DNA of 60,798 bases from Oscillospiraceae bacterium (GCA_022769365.1 JALEJO010000107.1:1-60798), one strand, 5' to 3'. Counted from the stretch's first letter, positions 7,623 to 17,987 are shown. A program made the numbers and translations. The notes: generated from the letters alone by a model not told the origin.

Positions 7623-8774
7623 ATGATATCAAATATTTCAATATTAGGTTCTACAGGTTCGATTGGTACACAAGCTCTTGAAGTTGTCAGAAAACATAAT
7701 CTTAAAGTTTATGCAATAGCTGCAAATTCAAATATAAAACTTCTTGAAAAACAGATAAGAGAATTTAAACCTAAGTATGCATGTATATTTAATGAATCAC
7801 TTTATGAAGAAATGAAAAACAATGTCAGTGATACAAATACTACTATTTTAAGTGGAATGTCAGGACTTTGTCAGATTGCTTCAGATGAAAATTATGATTT
7901 ACTCTTAAATTCTGTTGTTGGAATGGTTGGATTACTTCCAACTTTGACAGCATTAAAAAATAACAAAAAAATTGCACTTGCAAATAAAGAAACTCTTGTT
8001 GCAGGCGGAAAGTTGGTAATGAAGCTTTCAAAAGAAAAAAATAATAAAATTCTTCCTGTTGATAGTGAACATTCTGCAATTTTTCAATGTTTGCAAGGAA
8101 ATGACAGAAAGCAACTTAAAAAAATTTTTCTTACAGCTTCAGGTGGTCCATTTTATGGAAAAAAGATTGATGAACTTAAAAATATTCAACCTGAAGATGC
8201 ATTAAAACATCCTAACTGGAATATGGGAAATAAAGTTACTATTGATTCATCAACACTTATGAACAAAGGTCTTGAATCGATAGAAGCAAAGTGGCTTTTT
8301 GATCTTGAACCTGAACAAATAGAAGTTGTGGTTCATAGACAAAGTATTGTACATTCTGCTGTTATGTATAATGATAATTCTGTTATAGCTCAACTTGCAG
8401 AGCCAGATATGCAAATTCCAATTCAATATGCTGTTACATATCCAGACAGATTTGAAAGCAATGTAAAAGAACTATCATTGTTTAATTATCCGACTTTAAC
8501 ATTTGGTAAGCCTGATATGGAAACTTTTAGATGTTTAAAACTTGCTTTTGATGCGATGAAGGCAGGAGAAAGTATGCCTGTTATTATGAATGCAGCAAAT
8601 GAAGTAGCTGTAGACAGATTCCTTAAAAAGAAAATAAATTATCTTCAGATACCTGAACTTGTTGAATATGCATTTGAAAAAGTAGGATTTAGAACAATAA
8701 ACAAATATGAAGATGTTATTGAAGTGGATAAAGCTGCAAGAGCAATAGTTTCAGAAAGAATTGAGGAACTGTGA
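7623..8774 (+). CDS. dxr: 1-deoxy-D-xylulose 5-phosphate reductoisomerase
   Basis: DXR makes 2-C-methyl-D-erythritol 4-phosphate, the second step of the MEP route to isopentenyl diphosphate. The 383-residue protein has the NADPH-binding GSTGSIG loop at residues 9-15, ALANKETLVAGG, the metal-binding PVDSEHSAIFQCL, the flexible flap ASGGPF and the STLMNKGLESIEA region. A GTGAGG site lies upstream. It normally precedes the site-2 protease gene rseP, but here ispG begins one base after the dxr stop. Confidence 0.97.
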   Translation: MISNISILGSTGSIGTQALEVVRKHNLKVYAIAANSNIKLLEKQIREFKPKYACIFNESLYEEMKNNVSDTNTTILSGMSGLCQIASDENYDLLLNSVVGMVGLLPTLTALKNNKKIALANKETLVAGGKLVMKLSKEKNNKILPVDSEHSAIFQCLQGNDRKQLKKIFLTASGGPFYGKKIDELKNIQPEDALKHPNWNMGNKVTIDSSTLMNKGLESIEAKWLFDLEPEQIEVVVHRQSIVHSAVMYNDNSVIAQLAEPDMQIPIQYAVTYPDRFESNVKELSLFNYPTLTFGKPDMETFRCLKLAFDAMKAGESMPVIMNAANEVAVDRFLKKKINYLQIPELVEYAFEKVGFRTINKYEDVIEVDKAARAIVSERIEEL

Positions 8775-8775
8775 T

Positions 8776-9810
8776 ATGAGAAAAGTTAAACCTGTAAAAG
8801 TGGGAAATTGTATTCTTAATGGTGAAAAGATATATGTTCAGTCCATGCTTAATAAGCGTTCAGATGACGTTGAAGGAAGTGTCGAACAGGCTGTTGAGCT
8901 TGAAAAAGCAGGGTGTGATATTGTCAGGGCTGCAATTCCTGATATGGAAGCAATAAAACTTATTCCTGCAATAAAAGAAAAAATCTCTATTCCGCTTGTT
9001 GCAGATATACATTTTGATTATAGACTTGCTCTTGAAGCTGTCGCTGCCGGTATAGACAAAATAAGAATAAATCCTGGAAATATAGGAAGTATGGATAGAG
9101 TTAAAAAGGTTGCTGATGCTTGTAAAAGCAAAAACATACCTATAAGAATTGGCGTTAATTCCGGTTCACTTGAAAAAAATATACTTGCAAAATATGGGAA
9201 AGTATGTCCTGAAGCACTTGTTGAAAGTGCGATGGGACATGTAAAACTACTTGAACAGTTTGATTTTGATGATATTGTTATATCAATAAAGTCATCTGAT
9301 GTTCAGACAATGATAAAAACATATCGCCTTGCGGCTGAAAGATGTAATTATCCGTTGCATCTTGGCGTAACAGAAGCGGGTACTTCTCATATGGGAATAA
9401 TAAAATCCGCAATTGGAATAGGTTCTCTTTTAGCTGATAATATAGGTGAAACAATACGTGTTTCTCTTACAAGTGATCCTGTTAATGAAATATATGCAGC
9501 GAAAGATATTTTGAGTGCAATTTATGGAAAAGGCCCACAGCTTGTTTCGTGTCCGACTTGCGGAAGAACAAGAATCAACCTTGAAAAAATTGCATCAGAA
9601 GTCGAAGAAAAACTTAGAAGTATTGATAAGGATATAAAAGTAGCTGTAATGGGATGCGTTGTTAACGGACCTGGAGAAGCTAAAGAAGCAAATATAGGAA
9701 TAGCAGGCGGAGATGGATGTGCTGTTTTATTCAAAGATGGAAAAGTTATAAAAAAAGTTTCAGAAGACAAGATTGTTGAGGAACTTATGCTTGAAATAAA
9801 CAAATTATAA
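8776..9810 (+). CDS. ispG: 4-hydroxy-3-methylbut-2-enyl diphosphate synthase (GcpE), [4Fe-4S]
   Basis: IspG converts methylerythritol cyclodiphosphate to HMBPP, the penultimate MEP-pathway step, using a [4Fe-4S] cluster. The protein has about 344 residues, the short two-domain form. The TIM-barrel part shows VQSMLNKRSDD and VADIHFDYRLAL. The C-terminal part has the cluster ligands in CPTCGRT and GCVVNGPGEAKEANIG. The ATG at 8776 directly follows the dxr stop; a TTG at 8761 in frame is less likely. Eight or so codons of dxr carry the GAGGAA ribosome binding region. The downstream polC start is about 25 bases away. Confidence 0.96.
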   Translation: MRKVKPVKVGNCILNGEKIYVQSMLNKRSDDVEGSVEQAVELEKAGCDIVRAAIPDMEAIKLIPAIKEKISIPLVADIHFDYRLALEAVAAGIDKIRINPGNIGSMDRVKKVADACKSKNIPIRIGVNSGSLEKNILAKYGKVCPEALVESAMGHVKLLEQFDFDDIVISIKSSDVQTMIKTYRLAAERCNYPLHLGVTEAGTSHMGIIKSAIGIGSLLADNIGETIRVSLTSDPVNEIYAAKDILSAIYGKGPQLVSCPTCGRTRINLEKIASEVEEKLRSIDKDIKVAVMGCVVNGPGEAKEANIGIAGGDGCAVLFKDGKVIKKVSEDKIVEELMLEINKL

Positions 9811-9834
9811 TTGACAGATTGGCAGGTTGGAAGA

Positions 9835-12800
9835 ATGAATATAAAATTTGGAGAATTTTTTTCAAATTATATAAAGAGTATACCAAATTCAATGAAAATG
9901 GGCGACATAAATAACATAAAGTATACTTCTGATTATAGCAGAATTACGATGTATGTTGTTTGGGATAAAGTTGTTCCATCGGTTGATATTTTAAAAGTAG
10001 AATATCAGATGTTGAAAGTTTTAGGTATATCTTCTTTTTCCATTCTTCCAATTTATGATTTAAAACTTTTAAATGAAAATTGCGTTTTTAATTTACTTAA
10101 TTATTATAAGAAAAATTTTACCTATATAAATGGATTTTTAAATGATTCTTTTCTTGAAATAAATGATTGCAATATCTGCATAAATACAGTTCATGGTGGA
10201 ACGGAAGTATTAAGAAAAAATAACTTTGAAAATTCATTTTCTTATTTTTTAAGCAGTATTTTTGTACATAATATAAGAGTAACATTGAAAGGGGCAGAAG
10301 TTTCAGTTGATTCAAATGTTACATTAAATGAGAGTAAGAATAATGCTTCACTTCAAGATAATAATTTTTCAAACGTTAGTGATTTGTCTGAAAAAGAAAA
10401 GAAGATTAATACTTTCAAATCAGATGATATTGACTATAAAGAAATGCGAAAAGAAATTAGCAGTATTTCTGATGAACAATATACATGTATTTATGGAAGA
10501 AATAGATCAGCGTATACAGTAAGAAGAAATATCAATGATATTATCGAAAGTATCGGACAAACAGTTTCTATTGAAGGAGAAGTTTTTGCTGTAGACATTC
10601 GTGAAATAAAAGGTGACAGGTATATAATCAGCTATCAGATTACAGATTATACAAATTCTGTTATTGTAAAACTTTTTGCAAGTAAAGAATATGAAAGCAC
10701 AAATACCCTTGTTTCTTTAAAAGAAGGCACTGTAGTAAAAGTAACAGGAAGAATGGAAGAAGATACGTACGTTCATGAAAATATTTTCAGACCTGATTCC
10801 ATTTTTATAAATAATAAAGTTGAAAAGAAATGTGACAATGCTAAAGAAAAAAGAGTTGAACTTCATTGCCATACAGCAATGTCACAAATGGATGCTGTTA
10901 CAGAGCCTGCAAAGCTTGTTAAGCGTGCTTATGAGTATGGACATAGAGCAATTGCTATAACAGACCACGGCAATGTACAGGCTTTTCCAGATGCTATGAA
11001 TGCATGGCGAGAAATTAAAGATAAAGACTTTAAAGTTATTTATGGATGTGAAGCTTATGTTGTTAATGACATTGACTTCAAACCGGTTGCTGTTTGTAAA
11101 ACATCAAGAAATTTAAATGATGAAATAATAGCTTTTGATATAGAAACAACAGGTCTTAACCCTGATAAAGACAGAATTACAGAAATAGGTGCTGTAAGAA
11201 TAAGAAATCTGAGAGTAGCTGAAACCTTTGATATTTTAATAAATCCTGAAATGGAAATATCTCCTAAAATAACTGAATTAACAGGAATAAGCAATGCAAT
11301 GGTGAAAGATTCTCCAAAAGAAAAAGAGGCAATTCAGAAATTTATTGAATTTTGTGGTGATAATCCTGTCCTGCTTGCACATAATGCAAACTTTGATACA
11401 TCTTTTATATACAGATCAATTGTAAGAAATAATATAAAATATACCTTTGATAAAGTTGATTCTCTTCCACTTGCAAAAGTAATGCTTCCTGAATTAAAGC
11501 ATTACAAGTTAAATATAATAGCTAAAGCCTTAAAACTTGGTAAATTTAATCATCATAGAGCAGATGCAGACGCAATGATGCTTGCAAAAATATATATAGA
11601 ACTTGTAGAGAGAGCGATTACAGAAAAAAATATAAAAAATATTGAAGATTTAAATCATATTGAAACTAACAGTGATACAAAAAAATTAAGACCATATCAC
11701 CAGATAATTTTAACACAGAATCAGACAGGATTAAAAAATTTATATAGACTTGTTTCTTTTGGTCATGTAAAAAATTATTATAAAAGACCTCTGATTACAA
11801 AATCAATGCTTATGAAATATCATGAAGGCTTGATTTATGGAAGTGCTTGTGAAGCAGGCGAATTGTTTCAGGCTATAATGAACAATAGACCGGCTGAAGA
11901 AATTGAACATCTTGCTAAATTTTATGATTACCTTGAAATACAGCCTATTTGTAATAATGCTTTTATGATTAGGAACGGTTCATATAATTCAGAAGAACAA
12001 TTACAGGATCTCAATAGAAAAGTAATTGATTTAGGTGAAAAATTAAATATACCTGTTGTTGCAACCTGTGATGTTCACTTTATGGATGAAAAAGATGGAA
12101 TATATCGAAAGATTATTCTTAATTCACAAGGTTTTAAAGATGTAGATGATCAGGCACCGCTGTATTTTAGAACAACAGATGAAATGCTTAAAGAATTTGA
12201 GTATCTTGGAAAAGAAAAAGCCTATGAAGTTGTCGTAAAAAATACAAATTTAATTGCGGATTGGATAGATTTTGTTCAACCTATACCAAACGGAACATAT
12301 ACTCCAAAAATAGACGGAGCGGAAGAAGACTTAATAAGAATAACTCATGATAAAGCATATGAAATATATGGAAATCCACTTCCTGAAATAGTTGAAAAGA
12401 GATTGAACAGAGAACTTGATTCAATAATAAAGCATGGGTTTGCAGTTCTTTACATAATAGCACAGAAACTTGTATGGAATTCTGTTGATAATGGTTATCT
12501 TGTTGGTTCAAGAGGTTCAGTTGGTTCTTCTTTTGTTGCATCAATGGCAGGGATTTCAGAAGTAAATCCATTACAACCTCATTATATATGTCCGAAATGC
12601 AAACATAGTGAGTTTATCACAGACGGAAGCGTTGGTGATGGGTTTGATTTACCGCCAAAGAAATGTCCAAACTGTGATATAGATATGATAAGAGAAGGTC
12701 ATGACATACCATTTGAAACTTTCCTTGGATTTGATGGTGATAAAGAACCTGATATTGACCTTAACTTTTCAAGTGAATATCAGACATCAGCACATAGATA

Positions 12801-14178
12801 TACAGAAGAATTGTTTGGTAAAGATAGTGTGTTCAAAGCGGGTACAACAGGTACTGTTGCTGAAAAGACTGCATATGGTTATGTTTTAAAATATTCTGAA
12901 GAAAAAAATATTAAATTTAACTCAGCTGAATTAAACAGACTTGCAATAGGTTGTACAGGAGTTAAAAGAACAACAGGACAACACCCTGGAGGAATGGTTG
13001 TTATACCTGATGATTATGAAGTTTATGACTTTACACCTATTCAACATCCTGCTGATATGCCTGATTCAGATGTTTTAACTACACACTTTGATTTCCATAA
13101 GCTACACGATACAATTCTCAAGCTTGATGAACTTGGTCATGTCGTTCCAACATTGTATAAGCATCTTGAAGATATGACAGGGTTAAAAATTGAAAATGTT
13201 CCTGCAACAGATCCTAAGGTTTTCAAGATGTGTTCAGATTGTTCTGCACTTGGACTTAAACCTGAGCAAATATTTTGTGAAACGGGAAGCTTAGGTATTC
13301 CTGAAATGGGTACATCATTTACAATTGGAATGCTTATTGATGCAAAACCTACAAAATTTGGTGACTTTTTACAAATATCAGGATTATCGCATGGTACAGA
13401 TGTATGGCTTGGAAATGCTAAAGATCTTATTGAAAATAACATATGCACTATTTCTGATGTAATAGGAACTCGTGATAGTATTATGATTTATTTACTTCAT
13501 AAGGGAGTTGAACCTAAGCAGGCATTTCAGATAATGGAAGATACTAGAAAAGGTAAAGCACCAAAAACATTTACACCTGAAAGAGTAGAAATGCTTAGAG
13601 AACACAATGTTCCTGAATGGTATATTGAAAGCTGTCTAAAAATAAAGTATATGTTTCCTAAGGCTCATGCAGCTGCATATGTTATCGCTGCTATTAAACT
13701 GGGCTGGTTCAAAATGTACAGACCCCTTGAATATTATGCTGTATATTTCAGTATAAGAGGTGAAGATTTTGACTATAGTATAATTCAAAAAGGAAAAGAA
13801 AATGTAAGGGATACACTTATTGACTTGAAAGAACGTTCAAACACAAGATCTAAAAAGGAATCTGACCTTTATGATTTGCTTCTTATAGTAAATGAAATGC
13901 TTGAACGTGGATATGATTTTCTTCCAATTGATATAAGAAAATCTCATGCAAATAAATTTCTTGTTGAAGATGGCAAAATAAGAATACCTTTTGTTGCTAT
14001 TCCCGGACTTGGTGAGAATGCTGCTGTGAATATATATGATACTGTACAAAACAATGATATTCTTTCAATTGAAGAATTGCAAGATAAAAGTGGTGTGTCA
14101 AAATCTGTCATGGAAATGCTTGAAGGGTTTAATATATTGGCAGATTTACCTAAGTCAAATCAATTAACTCTCTTTTAA
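9835..14178 (+). CDS. polC: DNA polymerase III alpha subunit, Gram-positive PolC type
   Basis: This is the main replicative polymerase of low-GC Gram-positives, with built-in 3'-5' proofreading. From ATG 9835 it has 1447 residues, close to the family length. In order the sequence shows an N-terminal domain, an OB fold (near 240-330), and a PHP domain starting at ELHCHTAMSQMDA. That domain is interrupted by a DnaQ-like exonuclease with DIETTGLNPDKDRITEIG and HHRADADAMM. A zinc module follows (CPKC ... CPNC), then the palm with GFDGDKEPDIDLNFS carrying catalytic aspartates. The C-terminus ends in SNQLTLF, the classic sliding-clamp binding motif. A TTG at 9811 in frame is an alternative start. 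The hisZ promoter overlaps its stop. Confidence 0.97.
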   Translation: MNIKFGEFFSNYIKSIPNSMKMGDINNIKYTSDYSRITMYVVWDKVVPSVDILKVEYQMLKVLGISSFSILPIYDLKLLNENCVFNLLNYYKKNFTYINGFLNDSFLEINDCNICINTVHGGTEVLRKNNFENSFSYFLSSIFVHNIRVTLKGAEVSVDSNVTLNESKNNASLQDNNFSNVSDLSEKEKKINTFKSDDIDYKEMRKEISSISDEQYTCIYGRNRSAYTVRRNINDIIESIGQTVSIEGEVFAVDIREIKGDRYIISYQITDYTNSVIVKLFASKEYESTNTLVSLKEGTVVKVTGRMEEDTYVHENIFRPDSIFINNKVEKKCDNAKEKRVELHCHTAMSQMDAVTEPAKLVKRAYEYGHRAIAITDHGNVQAFPDAMNAWREIKDKDFKVIYGCEAYVVNDIDFKPVAVCKTSRNLNDEIIAFDIETTGLNPDKDRITEIGAVRIRNLRVAETFDILINPEMEISPKITELTGISNAMVKDSPKEKEAIQKFIEFCGDNPVLLAHNANFDTSFIYRSIVRNNIKYTFDKVDSLPLAKVMLPELKHYKLNIIAKALKLGKFNHHRADADAMMLAKIYIELVERAITEKNIKNIEDLNHIETNSDTKKLRPYHQIILTQNQTGLKNLYRLVSFGHVKNYYKRPLITKSMLMKYHEGLIYGSACEAGELFQAIMNNRPAEEIEHLAKFYDYLEIQPICNNAFMIRNGSYNSEEQLQDLNRKVIDLGEKLNIPVVATCDVHFMDEKDGIYRKIILNSQGFKDVDDQAPLYFRTTDEMLKEFEYLGKEKAYEVVVKNTNLIADWIDFVQPIPNGTYTPKIDGAEEDLIRITHDKAYEIYGNPLPEIVEKRLNRELDSIIKHGFAVLYIIAQKLVWNSVDNGYLVGSRGSVGSSFVASMAGISEVNPLQPHYICPKCKHSEFITDGSVGDGFDLPPKKCPNCDIDMIREGHDIPFETFLGFDGDKEPDIDLNFSSEYQTSAHRYTEELFGKDSVFKAGTTGTVAEKTAYGYVLKYSEEKNIKFNSAELNRLAIGCTGVKRTTGQHPGGMVVIPDDYEVYDFTPIQHPADMPDSDVLTTHFDFHKLHDTILKLDELGHVVPTLYKHLEDMTGLKIENVPATDPKVFKMCSDCSALGLKPEQIFCETGSLGIPEMGTSFTIGMLIDAKPTKFGDFLQISGLSHGTDVWLGNAKDLIENNICTISDVIGTRDSIMIYLLHKGVEPKQAFQIMEDTRKGKAPKTFTPERVEMLREHNVPEWYIESCLKIKYMFPKAHAAAYVIAAIKLGWFKMYRPLEYYAVYFSIRGEDFDYSIIQKGKENVRDTLIDLKERSNTRSKKESDLYDLLLIVNEMLERGYDFLPIDIRKSHANKFLVEDGKIRIPFVAIPGLGENAAVNIYDTVQNNDILSIEELQDKSGVSKSVMEMLEGFNILADLPKSNQLTLF

Positions 14179-14179
14179 C

Positions 14180-14208
14180 TTGACTTTTATTGAATTATAT
14201 GGTAATAT
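14180..14208 (+). promoter_or_regulatory. Promoter of the histidine operon
   Basis: TTGACT at 14180-14185 and TAATAT at 14203-14208 are 17 bases apart. The -35 box begins two bases after the polC stop codon. The transcribed leader before hisZ would be only about 35 bases, too short for a T-box or a His-leader attenuator. Confidence 0.65.
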
Positions 14209-14249
14209 AGTATATGTAAAAATAGAAACTTTGATAAGAAGGTAAAAAA

Positions 14250-15443
14250 ATGAAATACAACGATTTAATTACTCCTGTTGGCACGAAAGATTATCTTTTT
14301 TATGAATCCGGAATAAAAAGAGAGATTGGTCATAAGTTAAGTGATCTGTATAAAACAATGGGATATAGTGAAATTATGACACCTGGCATTGAATTTTATG
14401 ATGTTTTCGATCAGAATTCACATTATTTCCCACAAGAAAAAATGTTAAAACTTACAGATGACAAAAACAGACTCCTTGTTTTAAGACCTGATTCAACTAT
14501 TCCTATTGCAAGAGTTGTTTCAACAAGATTGAAAAATGCACTTTTACCTTTAAGATTATTTTATAATCAGCCTGTGTTTAGACACGTACAGGAATTAAAA
14601 GGTAAGAGCGTTGAAGTTGAACAGATTGGTATAGAAATGATAGGTTCGTCATCTGATATGGCAGATATTGAAGTTGTCAGTGCTGCTGTTGATTCTCTTT
14701 CAGCTTGTTGTGATAATTTTAATATAGAACTGGGACACGCTGCAATATATAACGAAATAATATCTCAGATAGATATATCAGATGATAAAAAAGAAGAAAT
14801 AAGAAGCCTTATAGAATCTAAAAATCATCCTATGCTTGATGAATGTCTGAGTAAACTTGGTAATTCAAAAACAACAGAACTTCTTCGTGAACTTCCTAAT
14901 CTTTTTGGCGGAAGGGAAGTTTTTGAAAAGGCAAGAAAGCTTATGAGCAACAATGTTAAGCTTTTATCTATAATTGAAAATCTTGAATATGTATACAATA
15001 TAATTTCAAAAATAATGCCGGAAGAACATCTTAGTGTTGATCTTGCAATGGTTCATAAAACAGACTATTATACAGGAATTATGATAAGGGGTTACCTTGA
15101 TGGGTACGGAAGAGAAGTGCTTTCAGGCGGAAGATATGATAAGCTTTTATCAGAGTTTGACTATGATATTCCTGCAATAGGATTTGCTGTTAATATAGAT
15201 GCAATAACAAAGGTTAAGTGCAGAAATTCCGTATTAAATGAATCAAATGCACCAGACGTTTTGATATGTGCTGCACCAGGAAAAGAGCTTCAGGCTTTAA
15301 AGGTTGCTAAAGAATACCGTCAAAAAGGTTTAATTACTGAGTTTTCACTTTTTAATGACAAAGAGTCTCTTGTTGAGTATTCAAAAGAGAAAAAAATTGG
15401 CAAAATGGTTATGATTAGTGATGACGGCGTAACAGAAGATTAA
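14250..15443 (+). CDS. hisZ: ATP phosphoribosyltransferase regulatory subunit
   Basis: HisZ is a histidyl-tRNA synthetase paralogue that no longer charges tRNA. It instead forms a hetero-octamer with the short HisG and makes it active and histidine-sensitive. The 397-residue protein shows class II synthetase motifs (VGTKDYLF, RPDSTIPIARV, FRHVQELKGKSVEVEQIGIE, AIGFAVNIDA) and a shortened C-terminal domain. The start follows GAAGG. The next gene is a short-form hisG, the partner that requires HisZ, which supports this over a true hisS. Confidence 0.93.
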   Translation: MKYNDLITPVGTKDYLFYESGIKREIGHKLSDLYKTMGYSEIMTPGIEFYDVFDQNSHYFPQEKMLKLTDDKNRLLVLRPDSTIPIARVVSTRLKNALLPLRLFYNQPVFRHVQELKGKSVEVEQIGIEMIGSSSDMADIEVVSAAVDSLSACCDNFNIELGHAAIYNEIISQIDISDDKKEEIRSLIESKNHPMLDECLSKLGNSKTTELLRELPNLFGGREVFEKARKLMSNNVKLLSIIENLEYVYNIISKIMPEEHLSVDLAMVHKTDYYTGIMIRGYLDGYGREVLSGGRYDKLLSEFDYDIPAIGFAVNIDAITKVKCRNSVLNESNAPDVLICAAPGKELQALKVAKEYRQKGLITEFSLFNDKESLVEYSKEKKIGKMVMISDDGVTED

Positions 15444-15459
15444 ATCAGGAGGAATTAAA

Positions 15460-16089
15460 ATGTCTGAAGTATTGAGAATAGCACTTACGAAAGGCAGACT
15501 TGAAAAAAATACAGTTGAGTTATTTGAAAAAATGGGCTATGACTGTACTGAACTGCACGAAAAAGGCAGAAAACTTATTTTGCCTATAAAAGAGAAAAAT
15601 ATTGAAGTTGTACTTGCAAAGGCAGCAGATGTAATCACATATGTTGAACATGGTGTTTGTGATCTTGGCATTGTTGGAAAAGATACTATTCTTGAAATGA
15701 ATCCAAAAATTTTTGAGATGCTTGATCTTGGTTTTGGAAGATGTAAGTTTGCACTTGCAACAAAAAAAGACAAGGATTTTTATGCAGGTTATGGAGTTAA
15801 AGTTATTGCTACAAAATATCCTAATGTTTCAAGAAAATTTTTTGAATCAAAAGGTATGGATATTGAAATAGTTAAAATTGAAGGCTCTGTTGAACTTGCA
15901 CCTCTTCTTGAACTCTCTGATGCAATTGTGGATATAGTTGAAACAGGTAATACTCTCAAAGCAAATGGTCTTGAAGTTATAGAAGACGTAGTACCTATTT
16001 CAGCAAGACTTATTGTTAATAAAGTAAGCCTTAAAATGAAGAAAAAAAGAGTTGAAGAACTTATTCATGATATAAAGGAGAATATATAA
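15460..16089 (+). CDS. hisG: ATP phosphoribosyltransferase, short form
   Basis: HisG joins ATP and PRPP in the first and feedback-controlled step of histidine synthesis. At 209 residues this is the short form, lacking the C-terminal regulatory domain, and it therefore needs HisZ, encoded immediately upstream. Visible motifs are the N-terminal RIALTKGRLEKNTVELFEKMGYD, GVCDLGIVGKDT and the PRPP-binding region AIVDIVETGNTLKANGLEV. A GGAGG site lies nine bases before the ATG. Confidence 0.96.
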   Translation: MSEVLRIALTKGRLEKNTVELFEKMGYDCTELHEKGRKLILPIKEKNIEVVLAKAADVITYVEHGVCDLGIVGKDTILEMNPKIFEMLDLGFGRCKFALATKKDKDFYAGYGVKVIATKYPNVSRKFFESKGMDIEIVKIEGSVELAPLLELSDAIVDIVETGNTLKANGLEVIEDVVPISARLIVNKVSLKMKKKRVEELIHDIKENI

Positions 16090-16093
16090 TAAT

Positions 16094-17386
16094 ATGAGTC
16101 TTATTAGAAAAATAGTTGCAGATGGATCAGCAGAAAAAGAGTTTTTCTCTAATTTGAAGAGCAGAATATCAAAGACAGATTCAGATGTAACAAAGATAGT
16201 TGAAAGCATTCTTGAAGACGTAGAAAAAAATGGCGATGACGCCGTAAAGAATTATACAAAGAAGTTTGACTGTGCAAATCCAGATTTTTATGAAGTTCCA
16301 AGAGATGTTATAAATGATGCCTTAACAAGTGCTGATCAGGATTTTGTTAATGCCCTTTTGAATGCACATGAAAATATTGTAGATTTTCACAAAAGACAAG
16401 TAAATCAGAGTTTTATAGATACCAAATCAAATGGTGTGATACTTGGTCAGAGAGTGAGAGGTCTTGAAAGAGTTGGTCTTTATGTTCCTGGAGGAACAGC
16501 AGCTTATCCTTCGAGTGTGCTTATGAATGCAATTCCTGCTAAAATTGCGGGTGTTAAAGAAATAATAATGGTAACACCTCCTATGAAAGATGGAAAACCA
16601 AATAAAGATATCCTTATTGCAGCTGCCATATGTGGTGTAGATAGAATATTTATGGCTGGCGGTGCACAGGCAATTGCAGCTCTTGCTTATGGAACAAATG
16701 AAATTCCAAAGGTAGATAAGATAGTTGGTCCTGGTAATATATTTGTTGCCACAGCTAAGAAACTTCTTTTTGGTGTAGTTGATATAGATATGATCGCAGG
16801 ACCAAGTGAAATACTTGTCCTTGCAGATGATACAGCTAATCCTAAATTTGTTGCGGCGGACCTTATGTCACAAGCTGAACACGATAAACTTGCTTCTTCA
16901 ATACTTGTTACAACCTCAGAAAAATTAGCTGATGAAGTTGAAAAGGAAGTTTTAAGACAAACTGAAAAAATGGAGAGAAAAGATATTATTCTTGAATCAT
17001 TTAAAAATCAGGGTGCTGCAATTATTTGTTCTTCAAGAGAACAGGCTTGTGATATAGCAAATACAATTGCACCTGAACACCTTGAAGTTTGTATGGAGAA
17101 TCCGCTTGAACTTATTGGAACGCTTGATAATGCTGGTTCTGTTTTCCTTGGAAATTATGCTTCTGAACCACTTGGAGATTATTTCGCAGGTCCTAACCAT
17201 GTCCTTCCAACAAGTGGAACAGCAAGATTTTTCTCACCACTTGGTGTGTATAGCTTTACAAAAAGATCAAGTTTCATATACTACACTAAAGATGCACTTT
17301 CAGAAGCAAAAGAAGATATTGAGCTTATTGCCAAAAGAGAAGGTCTTACTGCACATGCAAATGCAATTACAGTAAGATTTGAATAA
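16094..17386 (+). CDS. hisD: Histidinol dehydrogenase
   Basis: HisD performs the last two oxidations, histidinol to histidinal to histidine, using NAD and zinc. The 430-residue protein is full length. It shows RVGLYVPGGTAAYPSSVLMNAIPAKIAGV, the conserved segment GPGNIFVATAKKLLFG, the signature IDMIAGPSEILVLAD and C-terminal APEHLEV, with GPNHVLPTSGTARF near the zinc and base residues. The start has AAGGAG 13 bases upstream, slightly long. It follows hisG after four bases. Confidence 0.97.
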   Translation: MSLIRKIVADGSAEKEFFSNLKSRISKTDSDVTKIVESILEDVEKNGDDAVKNYTKKFDCANPDFYEVPRDVINDALTSADQDFVNALLNAHENIVDFHKRQVNQSFIDTKSNGVILGQRVRGLERVGLYVPGGTAAYPSSVLMNAIPAKIAGVKEIIMVTPPMKDGKPNKDILIAAAICGVDRIFMAGGAQAIAALAYGTNEIPKVDKIVGPGNIFVATAKKLLFGVVDIDMIAGPSEILVLADDTANPKFVAADLMSQAEHDKLASSILVTTSEKLADEVEKEVLRQTEKMERKDIILESFKNQGAAIICSSREQACDIANTIAPEHLEVCMENPLELIGTLDNAGSVFLGNYASEPLGDYFAGPNHVLPTSGTARFFSPLGVYSFTKRSSFIYYTKDALSEAKEDIELIAKREGLTAHANAITVRFE

Positions 17387-17405
17387 GTTTTCAGGAAGTG
17401 GATAT

Positions 17406-17987
17406 ATGAGAACAGCAGAAATTACACGTAAAACTAAAGAAACGGATATATCTGTTTATATTAATTTAGATTGTTGTGATATTACCGAAATATCGAGTGG
17501 AATAGGTTTCTTAGATCATATGCTTACTGCATTATCAGTTCACGGAAATATTGGTTTAAAAGTAAAATGCATAGGTGATCTTGAAGTTGATGGACATCAC
17601 AGTGTTGAAGATATTGGCATTGTCATTGGAAAAGCTTTAAGAAAGGCACTCGGAGATAATCCATCAATAGTGCGATATGGTGAATGTCATATTCCTATGG
17701 ATGAATCCCTTGCATTTTGTTCGCTTGATATAAGTAACAGACCTTATCTTGTTTACCATAATGAATATAAAAATGAAAGAATAGGCGAGTTTGATACTTG
17801 TCTTACTGAAGAATTTTTCTATGCATTTGCGATGAATTCAGGTATTACATTACATATTTCAGCTTTGTATGGAAATAATGATCATCATAAGTGTGAAGCA
17901 ATGTTTAAAGCTTTAGCACATGCCCTTAAAAAAGCAGTCAAACTTAATGACAATAATAAACCTATTTCAACAAAGGGGGTTTTATAA
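17406..17987 (+). CDS. hisB: Imidazoleglycerol-phosphate dehydratase
   Basis: It dehydrates imidazoleglycerol phosphate to imidazole acetol phosphate, with manganese bound by paired histidine motifs. From ATG 17406 it has 193 residues, the single-function length. Motifs are GIGFLDHMLTALSVHG, DGHHSVEDIGI, and the second copy ALYGNNDHHKCEAMFKALA. The TTG at 17379 would overlap hisD and lacks a binding site, whereas AGGAAGTGG precedes ATG 17406. No histidinol-phosphatase domain is fused, and no separate phosphatase gene is present in the operon. Confidence 0.97.
   Translation: MRTAEITRKTKETDISVYINLDCCDITEISSGIGFLDHMLTALSVHGNIGLKVKCIGDLEVDGHHSVEDIGIVIGKALRKALGDNPSIVRYGECHIPMDESLAFCSLDISNRPYLVYHNEYKNERIGEFDTCLTEEFFYAFAMNSGITLHISALYGNNDHHKCEAMFKALAHALKKAVKLNDNNKPISTKGVL

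Noticed and set aside
14179..14249. T-box or histidine attenuator before hisZ
   Set aside because: The leader after the predicted start is about 35 bases and has no specifier hairpin, T-box motif or His-codon leader peptide.
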